Shown here in pieces: positions 17,696 to 26,821 of a stretch of 32,329 bases of DNA. The position numbers and the translations under genes are program-made. The DNA is from UMGS1649 sp045652705. GTDB lineage: Bacteria; Bacillota; Clostridia; TANB77; CAG-465. The stretch is taken from NCBI GenBank assembly GCA_045652705.1, contig JAZRUV010000034.1, positions 1 through 32,329 of the forward strand, read 5' to 3'. Position 1 is the stretch's first letter, and every line of letters starts with the position of its first letter. Under the pieces are notes generated by a model that was not told where the DNA came from, did no database searches, and saw only the letters and a list, made by a program, of their open reading frames with translations.

Positions 17696-18688
17696 TTATT
17701 TGTTTTTATTAAATTTTAGTTTAGCGAAAATTGTGATTATTAATAATACTAAACCAACACCTAATATATTAATATATATTAACACTTCTTTATTTCCTGT
17801 TTGTGGTGTATTATCTAAAGTTTCTGATACGAATATACCAAGTACTTTTACATCACTTTCTGGCATTACAAATTCACCATTTGATACAGTTATGATTTTC
17901 CCATCTTTATCTGTAACTTTTATATTTTCCAATTCATAGCCATTATTTGCTTTGGCTATAACTTTTACTGGTTGTTCTGCTACTGCTTCATTTGCAACTG
18001 TAATTGTTCCATGCTCTGTTTCCTCTACTTGTATTTTATATATTTTACCAGCAAAATACACGCCATCATAAAGCTTCATTTCTATTCCATCTGCCAAATA
18101 TTCCTCTACACTGTGATTAAAAGCCCCACCATATACAGTTACTCCACCTAAAACTATAGTTGGTTCCTTTGAATAAAATGTTCCATCTAGAATATTTATT
18201 TTTCCGTTATCAAAGGCATTAGCTATACAGTAATTCCCATCAAACAAACCTCCTTTTATTGTCGCAGTCCCCCAGCATCCTAATAAATAATCTCCACTTA
18301 AACATTTATACGTTCCGTTTTCTATAGTTAAATTACCTGTCGGTTGTACTCCTATTCCATACATGCCTAGGCTTACTGTACCTTTCCCTTTAATTGTTAA
18401 GTTTCCACCAACTACAATACCATAATTGTTTTCTACAGTTGGTACTGTTAAATTTTTATCATTAAGATCTAATACAATATTACTTCCTTTAGGAAATGTT
18501 ATTTTTCCATCAAGACTTACATTATCTAATAACGTTATTGTAACATTATTAGAACCAGCCGCAGAAATAGCAGCGCTTAATGTTTCATATTTTACTCCAT
18601 TTACTTCTGCTATATTTGATGCAGCTAATATATTTGAACTTATGCCAAAAACTAATACCAGCATTATAACAAATATTATTTTTTTCAT
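17696..18688 (-). CDS. Cell-wall-anchored beta-helix protein with TPQTG sorting signal
   Basis: I choose ATG 18688 (330 residues), because AGGAG lies 9 nt upstream; the in-frame GTG at 18694 is too close to it (3 nt). The signal peptide covers about residues 1-23 (ending ILAASN). Residues about 30-205 are short beta repeats (GNLTIKGKGTVSL, GNLTIENGTYKC, GKINILDGTFYS) typical of a right-handed parallel beta-helix. A divergent InlB-B-like repeat follows (about 210-285, GTITVANEA... GYELENIKV). The end is TPQTGN, a membrane helix and KFNKNK, a variant LPXTG-type sortase signal. The protein should be covalently linked to peptidoglycan. No polysaccharide-lyase active site is recognisable, so adhesion or a structural role is more likely. 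Confidence 0.78.
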   Translation of the reverse strand: MKKIIFVIMLVLVFGISSNILAASNIAEVNGVKYETLSAAISAAGSNNVTITLLDNVSLDGKITFPKGSNIVLDLNDKNLTVPTVENNYGIVVGGNLTIKGKGTVSLGMYGIGVQPTGNLTIENGTYKCLSGDYLLGCWGTATIKGGLFDGNYCIANAFDNGKINILDGTFYSKEPTIVLGGVTVYGGAFNHSVEEYLADGIEMKLYDGVYFAGKIYKIQVEETEHGTITVANEAVAEQPVKVIAKANNGYELENIKVTDKDGKIITVSNGEFVMPESDVKVLGIFVSETLDNTPQTGNKEVLIYINILGVGLVLLIITIFAKLKFNKNK

Positions 18689-18782
18689 AACCACACTCTC
18701 CTCAAATCCATTATATGTTGTGTCTTCGAATATATTGATAAAATTCCCAATAAAATTTCCAATAAAATTTTAATAAAATATA

Positions 18783-18811
18783 TTTACAATAAATATGTCT
18801 CATGATAAAAT
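18783..18811 (+). promoter_or_regulatory. Promoter of the 6S RNA
   Basis: TTTACA (18783-18788), a 17-nt spacer and TAAAAT (18806-18811) place the first transcribed base at about 18818. That is exactly where the long closing stem of the RNA begins. The rest of 18695-18782 is AT-rich, with two short copies of CCAATAAAATTT and a TATAAT (18715-18710, minus) that may serve the beta-helix gene. Confidence 0.65.
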
Positions 18812-18817
18812 AATCGT

Positions 18818-18974
18818 AGAGATAACAGATTATATGAAAATCTACAACAATTTCACAGGGAATCAGGAATTTGCAACCGGTGTTGAATGCTCTGATATAT
18901 TAGAGAATCCTAAACGTTGCAACAGATACCCACCTTAACATAAGGGTTTTATCATCTACTGTTATCTCTTTTTT
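18818..18974 (+). ncRNA. ssrS: Probable 6S RNA
   Basis: The candidate transcript is about 157 nt. AGAGATAACAG at its 5' end pairs perfectly with CTGTTATCTCT at 18959-18969, followed by T6. The 3' half has CCCACCTTAACATAAGGG, which matches the conserved CACCTT...AAGGGTT hairpin region of 6S RNA in place and orientation. An apical CTCT...AGAG hairpin and paired AGGA/TCCT elements fit the long stem with a central open bubble. 6S RNA mimics an open promoter and traps sigma-A RNA polymerase in stationary phase. It has its own promoter and is followed by a strong terminator. I recognised it from structure and motif only. Confidence 0.75.
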
Positions 18975-18985
18975 GTGCACGCAAA

Positions 18986-19029
18986 ACAAGAGTTGTAATA
19001 AATATGTTTACAACTCTTGTTATTTTTTA
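18986..19029 (+). terminator. Intrinsic terminator after the 6S RNA (possibly bidirectional)
   Basis: A perfect 13-bp stem (ACAAGAGTTGTAA, 18986-18998, with TTACAACTCTTGT, 19008-19020) has a 9-nt loop and is followed by TATTTTTTA on the plus strand. On the minus strand the stem is followed by TTTTGCG, so it may also stop the CmpB-family operon that ends at 19065. Confidence 0.78.
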
Positions 19030-19064
19030 TTTTATATTTTATATTATTTTATTTTTATCAACCA

Positions 19065-19592
19065 CTATATTTCCTCAACTTTAAATTCTTTCTTCTCTTT
19101 TATTAATACATAGCTTGAATATATAAAGTCTCCTATAATTATTGCAAATAATAGATATATTGCAAATGTTAGTGCAAAGCTTTGAGCAGTTATAAAAAAC
19201 GTTCTAAGTATTGGTAGTAGAAATTTTATATATAATGCTCCAAGAACACCCCAAACAAGAGAAAATTCCAGACACACTTTTTCATTTATACTAAATGTCA
19301 TATCTCTATAATCCCATAGCTTAACTCCATATATTGTTTTTAAAAGTATAAATGTAATATACTCCATAGTAGTTAGTACTACCATAGAAAGAACAAACAG
19401 TAGCCATATGTTGTTTGTCACTCTATTTATAATAACAGAAAGAACCACTGTCCCTAATCCATATAAAATACAAAATGGTGTGTTTAGTATCCCTGGTGTA
19501 TGTCTAAAATTCTTTGATGCATATTTAAATACACATTCTAAAATCCATCCTATAAACGCACCTATAATAAAAAAATATACACATTCTAACAT
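19065..19592 (-). CDS. CmpB-family membrane protein (putative ABC-transporter type IV)
   Basis: I choose ATG 19592 (175 residues), since AGGTG lies 6 nt upstream; the GTG at 19601 overlaps that site. There are five to six membrane helices. The stretch FIGWILECVFKYASKNFRHTPGILNTPFCILYGLG near the start and TTMEYITFILLKTIYGVKLWDY in the middle are characteristic of the CmpB-type family found widely in Firmicutes. Members are often called putative transporter permeases, but their biochemical role is not established and no ATPase gene is next to it. It is the last gene of the operon that begins with the DUF2344 gene, 30-40 nt after alanine racemase. Confidence 0.75.
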   Translation of the reverse strand: MLECVYFFIIGAFIGWILECVFKYASKNFRHTPGILNTPFCILYGLGTVVLSVIINRVTNNIWLLFVLSMVVLTTMEYITFILLKTIYGVKLWDYRDMTFSINEKVCLEFSLVWGVLGALYIKFLLPILRTFFITAQSFALTFAIYLLFAIIIGDFIYSSYVLIKEKKEFKVEEI

Positions 19593-19631
19593 AATCGTCA
19601 CCTGTATATATTTTTTGCTAATTATTTATTT

Positions 19632-20729
19632 TTATTCATATATATAATTTCTATCTACCCTTTTTCCTATATTAGTTATTACTTCATAAGAAATTGTACC
19701 TGTAAGTTCTGCTATTTTCTCTATTTTATTATCGGTATAATCAAAAATTACAACCTCATCTCCAATTTCTACATCTATATTAGTCACATCTATCATACAA
19801 GTATCCATACATATGTTACCAATAATTTTAGCATGTTTTCCACCAACAAACACCTCATATTTATTAGATAGTGTTCTTGTTAGCCCATCAGCATATCCTA
19901 TTTGAAGCACTGCAATTTTTGTAGGTCTGCTTGTCTTATATGTGCCACTATAACTTACCTCTCTATCTTTATCTACGCAACGTATATTACATATAGGTGC
20001 AGTAAGCTTAAATATTCCTTTTAACGCTATGTCTTGTTTCATGCTTGTATCTGGCGGATAACCATATGCACCTATTCCAAGTCTTACTAGATTGTATCTC
20101 TCACTATTATATCTTAAAATTCCAGCACTATTACATAAATGAATATACTTAGGATTAATTCCACCATTTTTTAGTATTTGTATAGCTTTATTAAAAAGTT
20201 GTATTTGTTCATTCGTAAACGCCTTGCTTGAATCCGCTTGAGAAAAGTGACTATATATGCCGTGCACTTCAATGTTTGAAAGTTGATTTAACAAATCACT
20301 TAATTTTTGTATTTCTGCTATATCAAACCCTAGTCTTGTCATACCAGTGTCTATTGCTATTTCTACTTGTACAATTTTTTCTTTTATTTTAGCTAATTCA
20401 TTCAAGTTAGTTAATGTTTCTATATTTGATACACTATATATTGCATCAACGTCTATAGCTTGTTCGTACTCCGAGGGTATAAGCCCCGAAAAAACTGTTA
20501 TTTCAGATTTTATACCATTATTTCTTAATATAGTAGCTTCTTTTAAATAAGCAACTCCCAAATGAGATATACCTACTTTTTCTAAAAATTTAGCAATTTC
20601 AATACTTCCTGCACCATACGCATCCGCTTTTACCATAACAAGCAGCTCCTGATTTTTCAAGAGCTTCTTTTTAAAATTATACATGTTATATTGTAAATTA
20701 TTAAGATTTATATCTAATCTAGCTGGCAT
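19632..20729 (-). CDS. alr: Alanine racemase
   Basis: This is a 365-residue fold-type-III PLP enzyme. The cofactor Lys34 is in MVKADAYGAG (32-41). The domain ends with RLGIGAYGYPPD (216-227), the catalytic Tyr260 lies in REVSYSGTY (256-264), and substrate-binding GNICMDTCMID (304-314) follows. It interconverts L- and D-alanine in the cytosol and supplies D-alanine to peptidoglycan. Length and motif order are normal. It starts 3 nt after the methyltransferase stop, with AGAGGTGAG as a strong ribosome binding site. All catalytic residues I can check are present. Confidence 0.93.
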   Translation of the reverse strand: MPARLDINLNNLQYNMYNFKKKLLKNQELLVMVKADAYGAGSIEIAKFLEKVGISHLGVAYLKEATILRNNGIKSEITVFSGLIPSEYEQAIDVDAIYSVSNIETLTNLNELAKIKEKIVQVEIAIDTGMTRLGFDIAEIQKLSDLLNQLSNIEVHGIYSHFSQADSSKAFTNEQIQLFNKAIQILKNGGINPKYIHLCNSAGILRYNSERYNLVRLGIGAYGYPPDTSMKQDIALKGIFKLTAPICNIRCVDKDREVSYSGTYKTSRPTKIAVLQIGYADGLTRTLSNKYEVFVGGKHAKIIGNICMDTCMIDVTNIDVEIGDEVVIFDYTDNKIEKIAELTGTISYEVITNIGKRVDRNYIYE

Positions 20730-20732
20730 GTT

Positions 20733-21542
20733 TTACTCACCTCTTACATATGCGTCATACATTAATATCCCAGCAGCTATTCCAACATTTAATGATTCTT
20801 GTGTTTGTTCCATTGGTATTTTGATATAATCATCACACAGACATTTCATTTTATCTGAAACACCATTTGCTTCGTTGCCAAGCACAAAAACCAATTTATT
20901 TGACATTTTACATTCATTTAAATATTTATTAGCCTTTAAATCTGTTGCAATTAACCTATATCCGTTAATATTTAAATTGTGTTTTAACATTTCAATCTCG
21001 CTATAATCTAAGTAAAATATATTAATTTTTTGCAATGCTCCCATTGCACTTCTTACTACTTTACTAGAATATACATCTACTGAACCTTTTATACATATTA
21101 TATTTTTAATATCAAATGACACAGCCGTTCTAATAATAGTACCCATATTTCCAGCATCTGATACACAATCTAATACTATTATTTTTTCCCCTCGATTAAT
21201 ACCATTTACTAGCTCTGTTATTTGACTTTCTTTCTTGTTTAATACAATTAATATCCCTTGTGGAGTTTCTGTTTCTGTTAGATACTTAAAAACTGTTTCA
21301 TCCACTTCTAAAACATTACTGTAGCCATTTACTTTTTTGTATAAATTTTCTCCACCAACATTGTTTGTAAGCAAACTTTTACATAACACAATAAACTCAG
21401 GGGCAAAAACGCCCTCTGAGCTTATATATTCGTCTACAAGCTTAATTCCTTCTAAAATATATTTATCATATTTGTCTCTAAATTTCTTGTTTTTTAGACT
21501 ATTTATGTATTTTATTTTTTCATTCACTTTACTTGTTATCAT
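20733..21542 (-). CDS. TrmH/SpoU-family RNA 2'-O-methyltransferase
   Basis: This 269-residue protein has a SpoU substrate-binding N-terminal domain (about 1-105, with KFRDKYDKYILEGIKLVDEY) and the knotted SPOUT domain. The three family motifs are present: SDAGNMGTIIRTA, LVFVLGNEANGVS and IPMEQTQESLNVGIAAGILMYD. It would methylate the 2'-oxygen of a ribose in 23S rRNA or tRNA using S-adenosylmethionine; the target base cannot be deduced. The start ATG shares one base with the upstream stop (TAATG), so translation is coupled to the foldase gene. Confidence 0.88.
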   Translation of the reverse strand: MITSKVNEKIKYINSLKNKKFRDKYDKYILEGIKLVDEYISSEGVFAPEFIVLCKSLLTNNVGGENLYKKVNGYSNVLEVDETVFKYLTETETPQGILIVLNKKESQITELVNGINRGEKIIVLDCVSDAGNMGTIIRTAVSFDIKNIICIKGSVDVYSSKVVRSAMGALQKINIFYLDYSEIEMLKHNLNINGYRLIATDLKANKYLNECKMSNKLVFVLGNEANGVSDKMKCLCDDYIKIPMEQTQESLNVGIAAGILMYDAYVRGE

Positions 21543-22594
21543 TATTCTTCACTACTAGATACTATTCCTAATTCAGCATTTAATTTTGCTGCTACCGATT
21601 CAACTTTTACAAGTTGCTCTTTATTTTCTTCTGTTTCAGTATTGAAAACAGCTTCAATAGTTTTAGCTACATAATCGTTTACATATGTTTCTATATCATC
21701 TTCGTTTGTAAGTCTTCCGTTTTTTTCTATAGACTCAAGTTTTATTATAAAATATCCAAAATCCGATTCAACAACTGTACTATGCAATTGTCCAGCTTTA
21801 AGTTTAAGTACTGCTTTTCTATACGAATCATCAACCATATCGTTGTTTACCATGTCAAATTTACCACCATCTGATGCTGTACCTGTATCATCAGAATTTT
21901 CTTCAGCAAGTTTTGCAAAATCTGAGCCTTTTTTTATTTTTGCAAGAAGATTATTTGCTTCTTTCTTTGCTTCTGCTTTTTCTTCAGCTGTTGCATCTGA
22001 ATCTACTTGAATCAATATATGTCTTGTTTTATATAAATTCAAGTCTGCTTTTTCACCTTCAGAAGCTATTATTGAAGCCTTTAATTCTTCTGTAGTTGTT
22101 TTATCTTTCACTTCTTCTAAATATGCTGTTACAACTGCATTTTTATAGAAGAAATCTTTTAGATAATCCGGATTTATTCCATTTGATCTTAAAGCTTCTA
22201 TACTATCTTCATCCGCAAATTGTGTGTCTACAGTAGCTTTGTCTTCATCATTTAGTTTATGTCCTGCTTTTACAGCTTCATCATGTATTACTTCATTTAA
22301 CAATATTTCATCAACAATGATATCGTCAATCATATTTGCTTCATAACCATAATATACAAGTTGTGGTGCCCAATATCTATAAACTGCTTCGTATTCTCCT
22401 CTAGTGATATTTCCACCTTCATATTTTACTAGCACTTCACTGTTTACTCCCCAGAAATAATATGCTACTATTCCTGCTGTCAAAAGTATTATTACTGCTA
22501 CTACTATACCAATTATTAACGAATCTTTGTTAACTGGTTTTTTAACTTTTGTATTGCTGTTTGGTTTGATTGTTTCGTAAATATCTTTTCCCAT
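21542..22594 (-). CDS. Membrane-anchored PpiC-type peptidylprolyl isomerase (PrsA/SurA-like)
   Basis: This is a 350-residue protein. Residues 1-24 are cytosolic and lysine-rich, followed by one membrane helix (about 25-48) and an extracytoplasmic SurA-like helical domain (about 60-180). A parvulin domain covers about 187-290 (RHILIQVDSD, GSDFAKLAEENSDD, GGKFDMV, SDFGYFIIKLE). It would help exported proteins fold outside the membrane, such as the surface proteins in this window. The usual PrsA lipobox cysteine is absent, so it is held by an uncleaved helix instead. GAGGT lies 7 nt before the start. It lies between Mfd and the methyltransferase in the same operon. Confidence 0.87.
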   Translation of the reverse strand: MGKDIYETIKPNSNTKVKKPVNKDSLIIGIVVAVIILLTAGIVAYYFWGVNSEVLVKYEGGNITRGEYEAVYRYWAPQLVYYGYEANMIDDIIVDEILLNEVIHDEAVKAGHKLNDEDKATVDTQFADEDSIEALRSNGINPDYLKDFFYKNAVVTAYLEEVKDKTTTEELKASIIASEGEKADLNLYKTRHILIQVDSDATAEEKAEAKKEANNLLAKIKKGSDFAKLAEENSDDTGTASDGGKFDMVNNDMVDDSYRKAVLKLKAGQLHSTVVESDFGYFIIKLESIEKNGRLTNEDDIETYVNDYVAKTIEAVFNTETEENKEQLVKVESVAAKLNAELGIVSSSEE

Positions 22595-22618
22595 TTTATA
22601 TACCTCTTTCTACTTCAT

Positions 22619-25600
22619 TTACTTAATAGCCCTAATAATGCTATCAAGTGTATTATTTACAAATGACAATATATCACGTTTAATGTCATTTGTCAACCTA
22701 AACTTTATGTGATTTTTTGGTTTTTGGACAAACCAAATAAAGTCTCCTTGTATCTTAACTTCATCTATATCAATAGCTTTGCACTTATTTCTTATTCTCA
22801 ATATTTCTATTAAATTTAATGTTTCCTGTGGCAAATCCCCAAATCTGTCTATAAGCTCATCTATTACATTTTGAATTTCTTCATCATCGTTTGCATTAGA
22901 TATTTTTTGATACATCTCTATCTTTATCATAGAATCTGAAATATATTCGTTAGGTATGTTAGCTGATACATCTAGTGAAATTTTTATTTCACTCTTTTCA
23001 AGATTTTCCATATTATCTATTTTTAATTTTTCTTTTTCTACAGCTTTATTTAAAAGCGCTGCATACATATCATAACCTACCATCATCATATGTCCATGTT
23101 GTTCGGCACCAAGCACATTACCTGCTCCTCTTATTTCAAGGTCTCGAAGTGCAATTTTAAAACCGCTTCCAAATTCGCTATAGTCTTTTATTGCATTTAA
23201 TCTTTTGGATGCCTCTTCAGTAAGAACAGACCCCCTATTATATGTAACATAAGCATAAGCTAGTCTATTCGAACGACCTACTCTTCCCCTTATTTGGTAA
23301 AGTTGAGCCAGTCCTAACTTATCTGCATTTTCTATAATAATAGTATTTGCATTTGGTATGTCTATACCAGATTCAAGTATCGTTGTACATACAAGTATAT
23401 CCGTTTGTTTATTCATATACTCAAGCATTGTATCTTCTATTTGATTTGGCGTCATCTGTCCGTGAGCAAATGCAACTTTTGCCTCAGGTGCTAAACTTCT
23501 TACCTTGGCTACAACACTTTCTATGTTTTCTACACGATTACTAATATAGAAAACTTGACCATCACGAGAAAGTTCTTTTTCTATTGCTTCACCTATCATT
23601 GCAGGACTATATTCAGATACATATGTATGAACTGGTAATCTTTCGTGTGGTGGTTCAGTAATTATAGATACATCCCTTATTCCTATCATAGACATGTGTA
23701 ATGTTCTAGGAATAGGTGTTGCCGTCATGGACAGTACATCTATATTATTCTTATACTTCTTTATTTTTTCTTTATCCTCTACACCAAATCTATGCTCTTC
23801 GTCTATTATTAAAAGTCCTAAGTCCTTGAATTTAACATCTTTGGAAAGTATTCTATGAGTCCCTACTATTACATCAATTTCACCAAGTTCAAGTTTCTTA
23901 ACAATTTGTTCTTGCTCTTTTTTAGTTTTAAATCTGCTAAGCATTTCAACTTTTACACCAAACTTTTCCATACGTTCCTTAAACACGTTATATTGTTGCA
24001 GTGAAAGTACTGTTGTTGGCACAAGATATGCAACTTGCTTTGAATCCATTACAGCTTTAAAAGCCCCACGTATAGCAACTTCTGTCTTACCATAACCAAC
24101 ATCTCCGCAAAGCAACCTATCCATAGGTTTGGTTTGTTCCATATCTTGTTTCATTTCTTTTATAGCTCTAGCTTGGTCATCTGTTAATTCATATTCAAAG
24201 TCTGCTTCAAATTCCTTTTGCCAAGGTGTATCTTTAGAAAACGCAAAACCCTGAGCTTTACTTCTTAAAGCATATAACAATACTAATTCTTTGGCTACAT
24301 CACTTACGTGCTTTGTAACTTTAAGCTTTGTGTTTTCCCATTCTTTTGTTCCTAGTTTATTTACTTTAGGTTTAAATCCATCTTCGCAAACATATCTTTT
24401 GATACTATCTAAACTAGTTATTGGTATATAAAGGACTCCACCATCTCTATACTCTAGCTTCATATAGTCTTTAACTATGCCTGCTGTATCCACAGTTTCC
24501 ACGCCTAGATATTTGCCTATTCCGTGATTTATATGTACTACGTAATCTCCCACTTTTAAATCTTCATAAGAATTTAATACATCACCCAAAAATTCTTTAG
24601 AGCTTTTCTTACGTTCTTTTACTATACCCGTTACAGGTTCTGCCATAACGGCAATACTCATATCATCATAAACAAAACCAGATGATAGTATGCCTGTACA
24701 TATATATACTGTCCCATGTGTAAGTTCATCTTGCATAGATAAATCTAAAACAAGTTTAGCTGTAATATTATTATCTATGAGCATGTTCTTTGCTGCCTCA
24801 GCTTTAACAGCAGTAGGAAAAACAACAACTGTTATTTTTCCTTCATCTTTATATTTTTTGATGTCCTTAATAAGTAAATCCATTGTGCTACGAAAAAAGT
24901 TGACCTCCCTACAGCTAAAGCTGTACTCTTTTCTTTTCGCATGCATAACTCTATCTTGTCCTAGTTTACTCATATAAACTACAGATAGGCTTTTTAGTTT
25001 TGCTTCTAATGTTTCAAAACTAACGTATTTAAACGTATATTTTGTATATACGTTGGATGTGGCTGCTACTTTTATAGCTTCACCATTCTCAAAATTTATA
25101 GCCTCTGATCTACTTATCTGTTTGGATGTTTCATCTAAATATATAATATACTCTTCCCCGAAATAGTCTACAAGTGTTACACTATTTGGTACAAATAGTT
25201 CAAAATATCTATCTATTAATCCCAAATAATTTTCACTTTCTATTTTTTCAATATCCTGTAAGATACTCTTTTTTACTTCCTCAGGTATATCTGTTTCAAG
25301 TACAGACACAAGTGTGTTTTGTAAATTTTGTATATTGTTTATGTTTATTATATATTCTGTAGAAAAATTGATTTCAAATCCTTCTACTGTTTCTTTACTT
25401 CTTTGATCTAAGATATCAAAAGTTCTAATACTATCTATCTCGTCGCCAAAAAGCTCTATTCTATATGGCATACTGGCTTCGACCGGAAATATATCTATAA
25501 TTCCACCACGAATAGAGAATTGCCCCTTAGCTGTAACTAATTCTTCTCTTGAATATCCTAGCTTTATGAAATTGGAAATTACATCATTTAAATCTATTCT

Positions 25601-26035
25601 ATCTTCCAAATTGAACTTCAAATTAAGTCCCATATATTCGTTTTTAGGAAGCATTGGCTGAAGTAATGCTTCTGTTGTTGTTACTAGAATTATATCTTCA
25701 TCATTTATAATTTTTGAAATTGCATATACTCTTAAGTTATTTGTCTCTCTACTTTGTACATCTACATCATAATATATAACTTCCCTAGCTGGCATAAAAA
25801 CAATTTCTTTGTCTGTATAAAATTTCATATCTTGTATCATTTTTTTTGCCGCTGTTACATTCGGACACACAACAACTGGGCGCACATTACTATAGTTATA
25901 CAAACTATATATAACGTGTGCCTTAGATGCATCTGTAAGTCCTGTTATACTTAAATTTCTTTCTCTGTTTTTTACACTGTTTAATAATTCATTAAACTTA
26001 CTGTGTTTTGGTAATTCTTTTACTAGCGGATTCAT
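22619..26035 (-). CDS. mfd: Transcription-repair coupling factor
   Basis: This 1138-residue protein has normal family length. The UvrB-like N-terminal module (about 1-330) includes GQFSIRGGIIDIFP (171-184). The RNA-polymerase-interacting domain follows, with VGDYVVHINHGIGKYLGVE (about 495-513). The RecG-like translocase has Walker A GDVGYGKTE (644-652), DEEH (745-748), SMTATPIPRTL and QIRGRVGRS. The C-terminal TRCF domain ends at about residue 1130. Mfd uses ATP to push stalled RNA polymerase off damaged DNA and recruits UvrA. The only AGGAG is 14 nt from the start, so initiation may be weak. It follows the DUF2344 gene by 27 nt. Confidence 0.96.
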   Translation of the reverse strand: MNPLVKELPKHSKFNELLNSVKNRERNLSITGLTDASKAHVIYSLYNYSNVRPVVVCPNVTAAKKMIQDMKFYTDKEIVFMPAREVIYYDVDVQSRETNNLRVYAISKIINDEDIILVTTTEALLQPMLPKNEYMGLNLKFNLEDRIDLNDVISNFIKLGYSREELVTAKGQFSIRGGIIDIFPVEASMPYRIELFGDEIDSIRTFDILDQRSKETVEGFEINFSTEYIININNIQNLQNTLVSVLETDIPEEVKKSILQDIEKIESENYLGLIDRYFELFVPNSVTLVDYFGEEYIIYLDETSKQISRSEAINFENGEAIKVAATSNVYTKYTFKYVSFETLEAKLKSLSVVYMSKLGQDRVMHAKRKEYSFSCREVNFFRSTMDLLIKDIKKYKDEGKITVVVFPTAVKAEAAKNMLIDNNITAKLVLDLSMQDELTHGTVYICTGILSSGFVYDDMSIAVMAEPVTGIVKERKKSSKEFLGDVLNSYEDLKVGDYVVHINHGIGKYLGVETVDTAGIVKDYMKLEYRDGGVLYIPITSLDSIKRYVCEDGFKPKVNKLGTKEWENTKLKVTKHVSDVAKELVLLYALRSKAQGFAFSKDTPWQKEFEADFEYELTDDQARAIKEMKQDMEQTKPMDRLLCGDVGYGKTEVAIRGAFKAVMDSKQVAYLVPTTVLSLQQYNVFKERMEKFGVKVEMLSRFKTKKEQEQIVKKLELGEIDVIVGTHRILSKDVKFKDLGLLIIDEEHRFGVEDKEKIKKYKNNIDVLSMTATPIPRTLHMSMIGIRDVSIITEPPHERLPVHTYVSEYSPAMIGEAIEKELSRDGQVFYISNRVENIESVVAKVRSLAPEAKVAFAHGQMTPNQIEDTMLEYMNKQTDILVCTTILESGIDIPNANTIIIENADKLGLAQLYQIRGRVGRSNRLAYAYVTYNRGSVLTEEASKRLNAIKDYSEFGSGFKIALRDLEIRGAGNVLGAEQHGHMMMVGYDMYAALLNKAVEKEKLKIDNMENLEKSEIKISLDVSANIPNEYISDSMIKIEMYQKISNANDDEEIQNVIDELIDRFGDLPQETLNLIEILRIRNKCKAIDIDEVKIQGDFIWFVQKPKNHIKFRLTNDIKRDILSFVNNTLDSIIRAIK

Positions 26036-26062
26036 GTTTTCTACTTTTTCTCCTATCTTTCG

Positions 26063-26725
26063 TTAGAATAATATTTTTGTCCTTTTAATTGTATAATCTA
26101 TATTACCGTTTACATATTCGTTAAATCCATCCATAATATAGTTAGGATTAAATGCATAATCTGTATCTTTAGATATAGTTATTCTAAGCGCATCATTAAT
26201 ATGCATCTCATAACTTAAAATTGCCGGCTTAATGTCTATTCTTTCGCTTCTGTCCATAGATTTTACAAGAACTAATATTGCTGCTTCGTTTAAATATTCT
26301 TCCATTCTAAATCTATACCATTTTCTTCTATCCTCATATTCTCTATTTGTCATCTGAGTAATATCTCCAAGATTAGGTATTATTTCATAAGTTACAGCAT
26401 ATACACTTTGAGAGATTGGTATATCTCTCTCATTTAGATATTCTGCTGTAAGTACAACCATACCTACTGGCAATTCACGATTTAGCCCTTTTATCATAAA
26501 GGCTGGTTCAACATGCTCCTTTAGGTTTACATCACAAATTTCGGACGTACTTTCTATACCTAAAGAAATGTTGTCTGCAAACTCTATATCCGGTTCGTTA
26601 TCTTTTGTATATGTTACATATATACCTGCTCTAACCATAGCTGTCTCTAAAACATTTTTTAGGTCTTTGGCCGGAATATATGCTGCTTCTTTAGATTTTG
26701 TATATGTTATACGAACTTTGTACAT
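26063..26725 (-). CDS. DUF2344 (TIGR03936) radical-SAM-associated protein
   Basis: This is a 220-residue protein. Recognisable stretches are MYKVRITYTKSKEAAYIPAKDL at the start, AMVRAGIYVTYT (29-40), ISLGIESTSEICDV and the ELPVGMVVLTAEYLNERDIPIS segment that define this family. In most Firmicutes it accompanies, or is fused to, a B12-binding radical SAM protein next to ribonuclease G and rplU. Here no such partner is adjacent. It is the first gene of the mfd operon, with AGGAGG 6 nt before ATG and a TGATATAAT extended -10 promoter. Its biochemical role is not known; a part in RNA or ribosome modification is suspected from context in other genomes. Confidence 0.82.
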   Translation of the reverse strand: MYKVRITYTKSKEAAYIPAKDLKNVLETAMVRAGIYVTYTKDNEPDIEFADNISLGIESTSEICDVNLKEHVEPAFMIKGLNRELPVGMVVLTAEYLNERDIPISQSVYAVTYEIIPNLGDITQMTNREYEDRRKWYRFRMEEYLNEAAILVLVKSMDRSERIDIKPAILSYEMHINDALRITISKDTDYAFNPNYIMDGFNEYVNGNIDYTIKRTKILF

Positions 26726-26748
26726 AATACTCCTCCTAAATCTTTTCT

Positions 26749-26777
26749 ATTATATCACAAAAGTCAACCATCTACAA
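26749..26777 (-). promoter_or_regulatory. Promoter of the DUF2344-mfd operon
   Basis: On the minus strand TTGTAG (26777-26772), a 17-nt spacer and TATAAT (26754-26749) with an upstream TGA form an extended -10 element. It lies 24 nt before the start codon at 26725 and is back-to-back with the plus-strand promoter at 26822-26850. Confidence 0.65.
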
Positions 26778-26821
26778 CTATACTCTTTTTTTGTTTTATG
26801 TAATCTCGTGTTACTTGCTTG

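Noticed and set aside
18740..18775. Short repeats of CCAATAAAATTT before the 6S RNA
   Set aside because: There are only two copies in very AT-rich sequence; they could be chance or slippage and have no clear partner or function.
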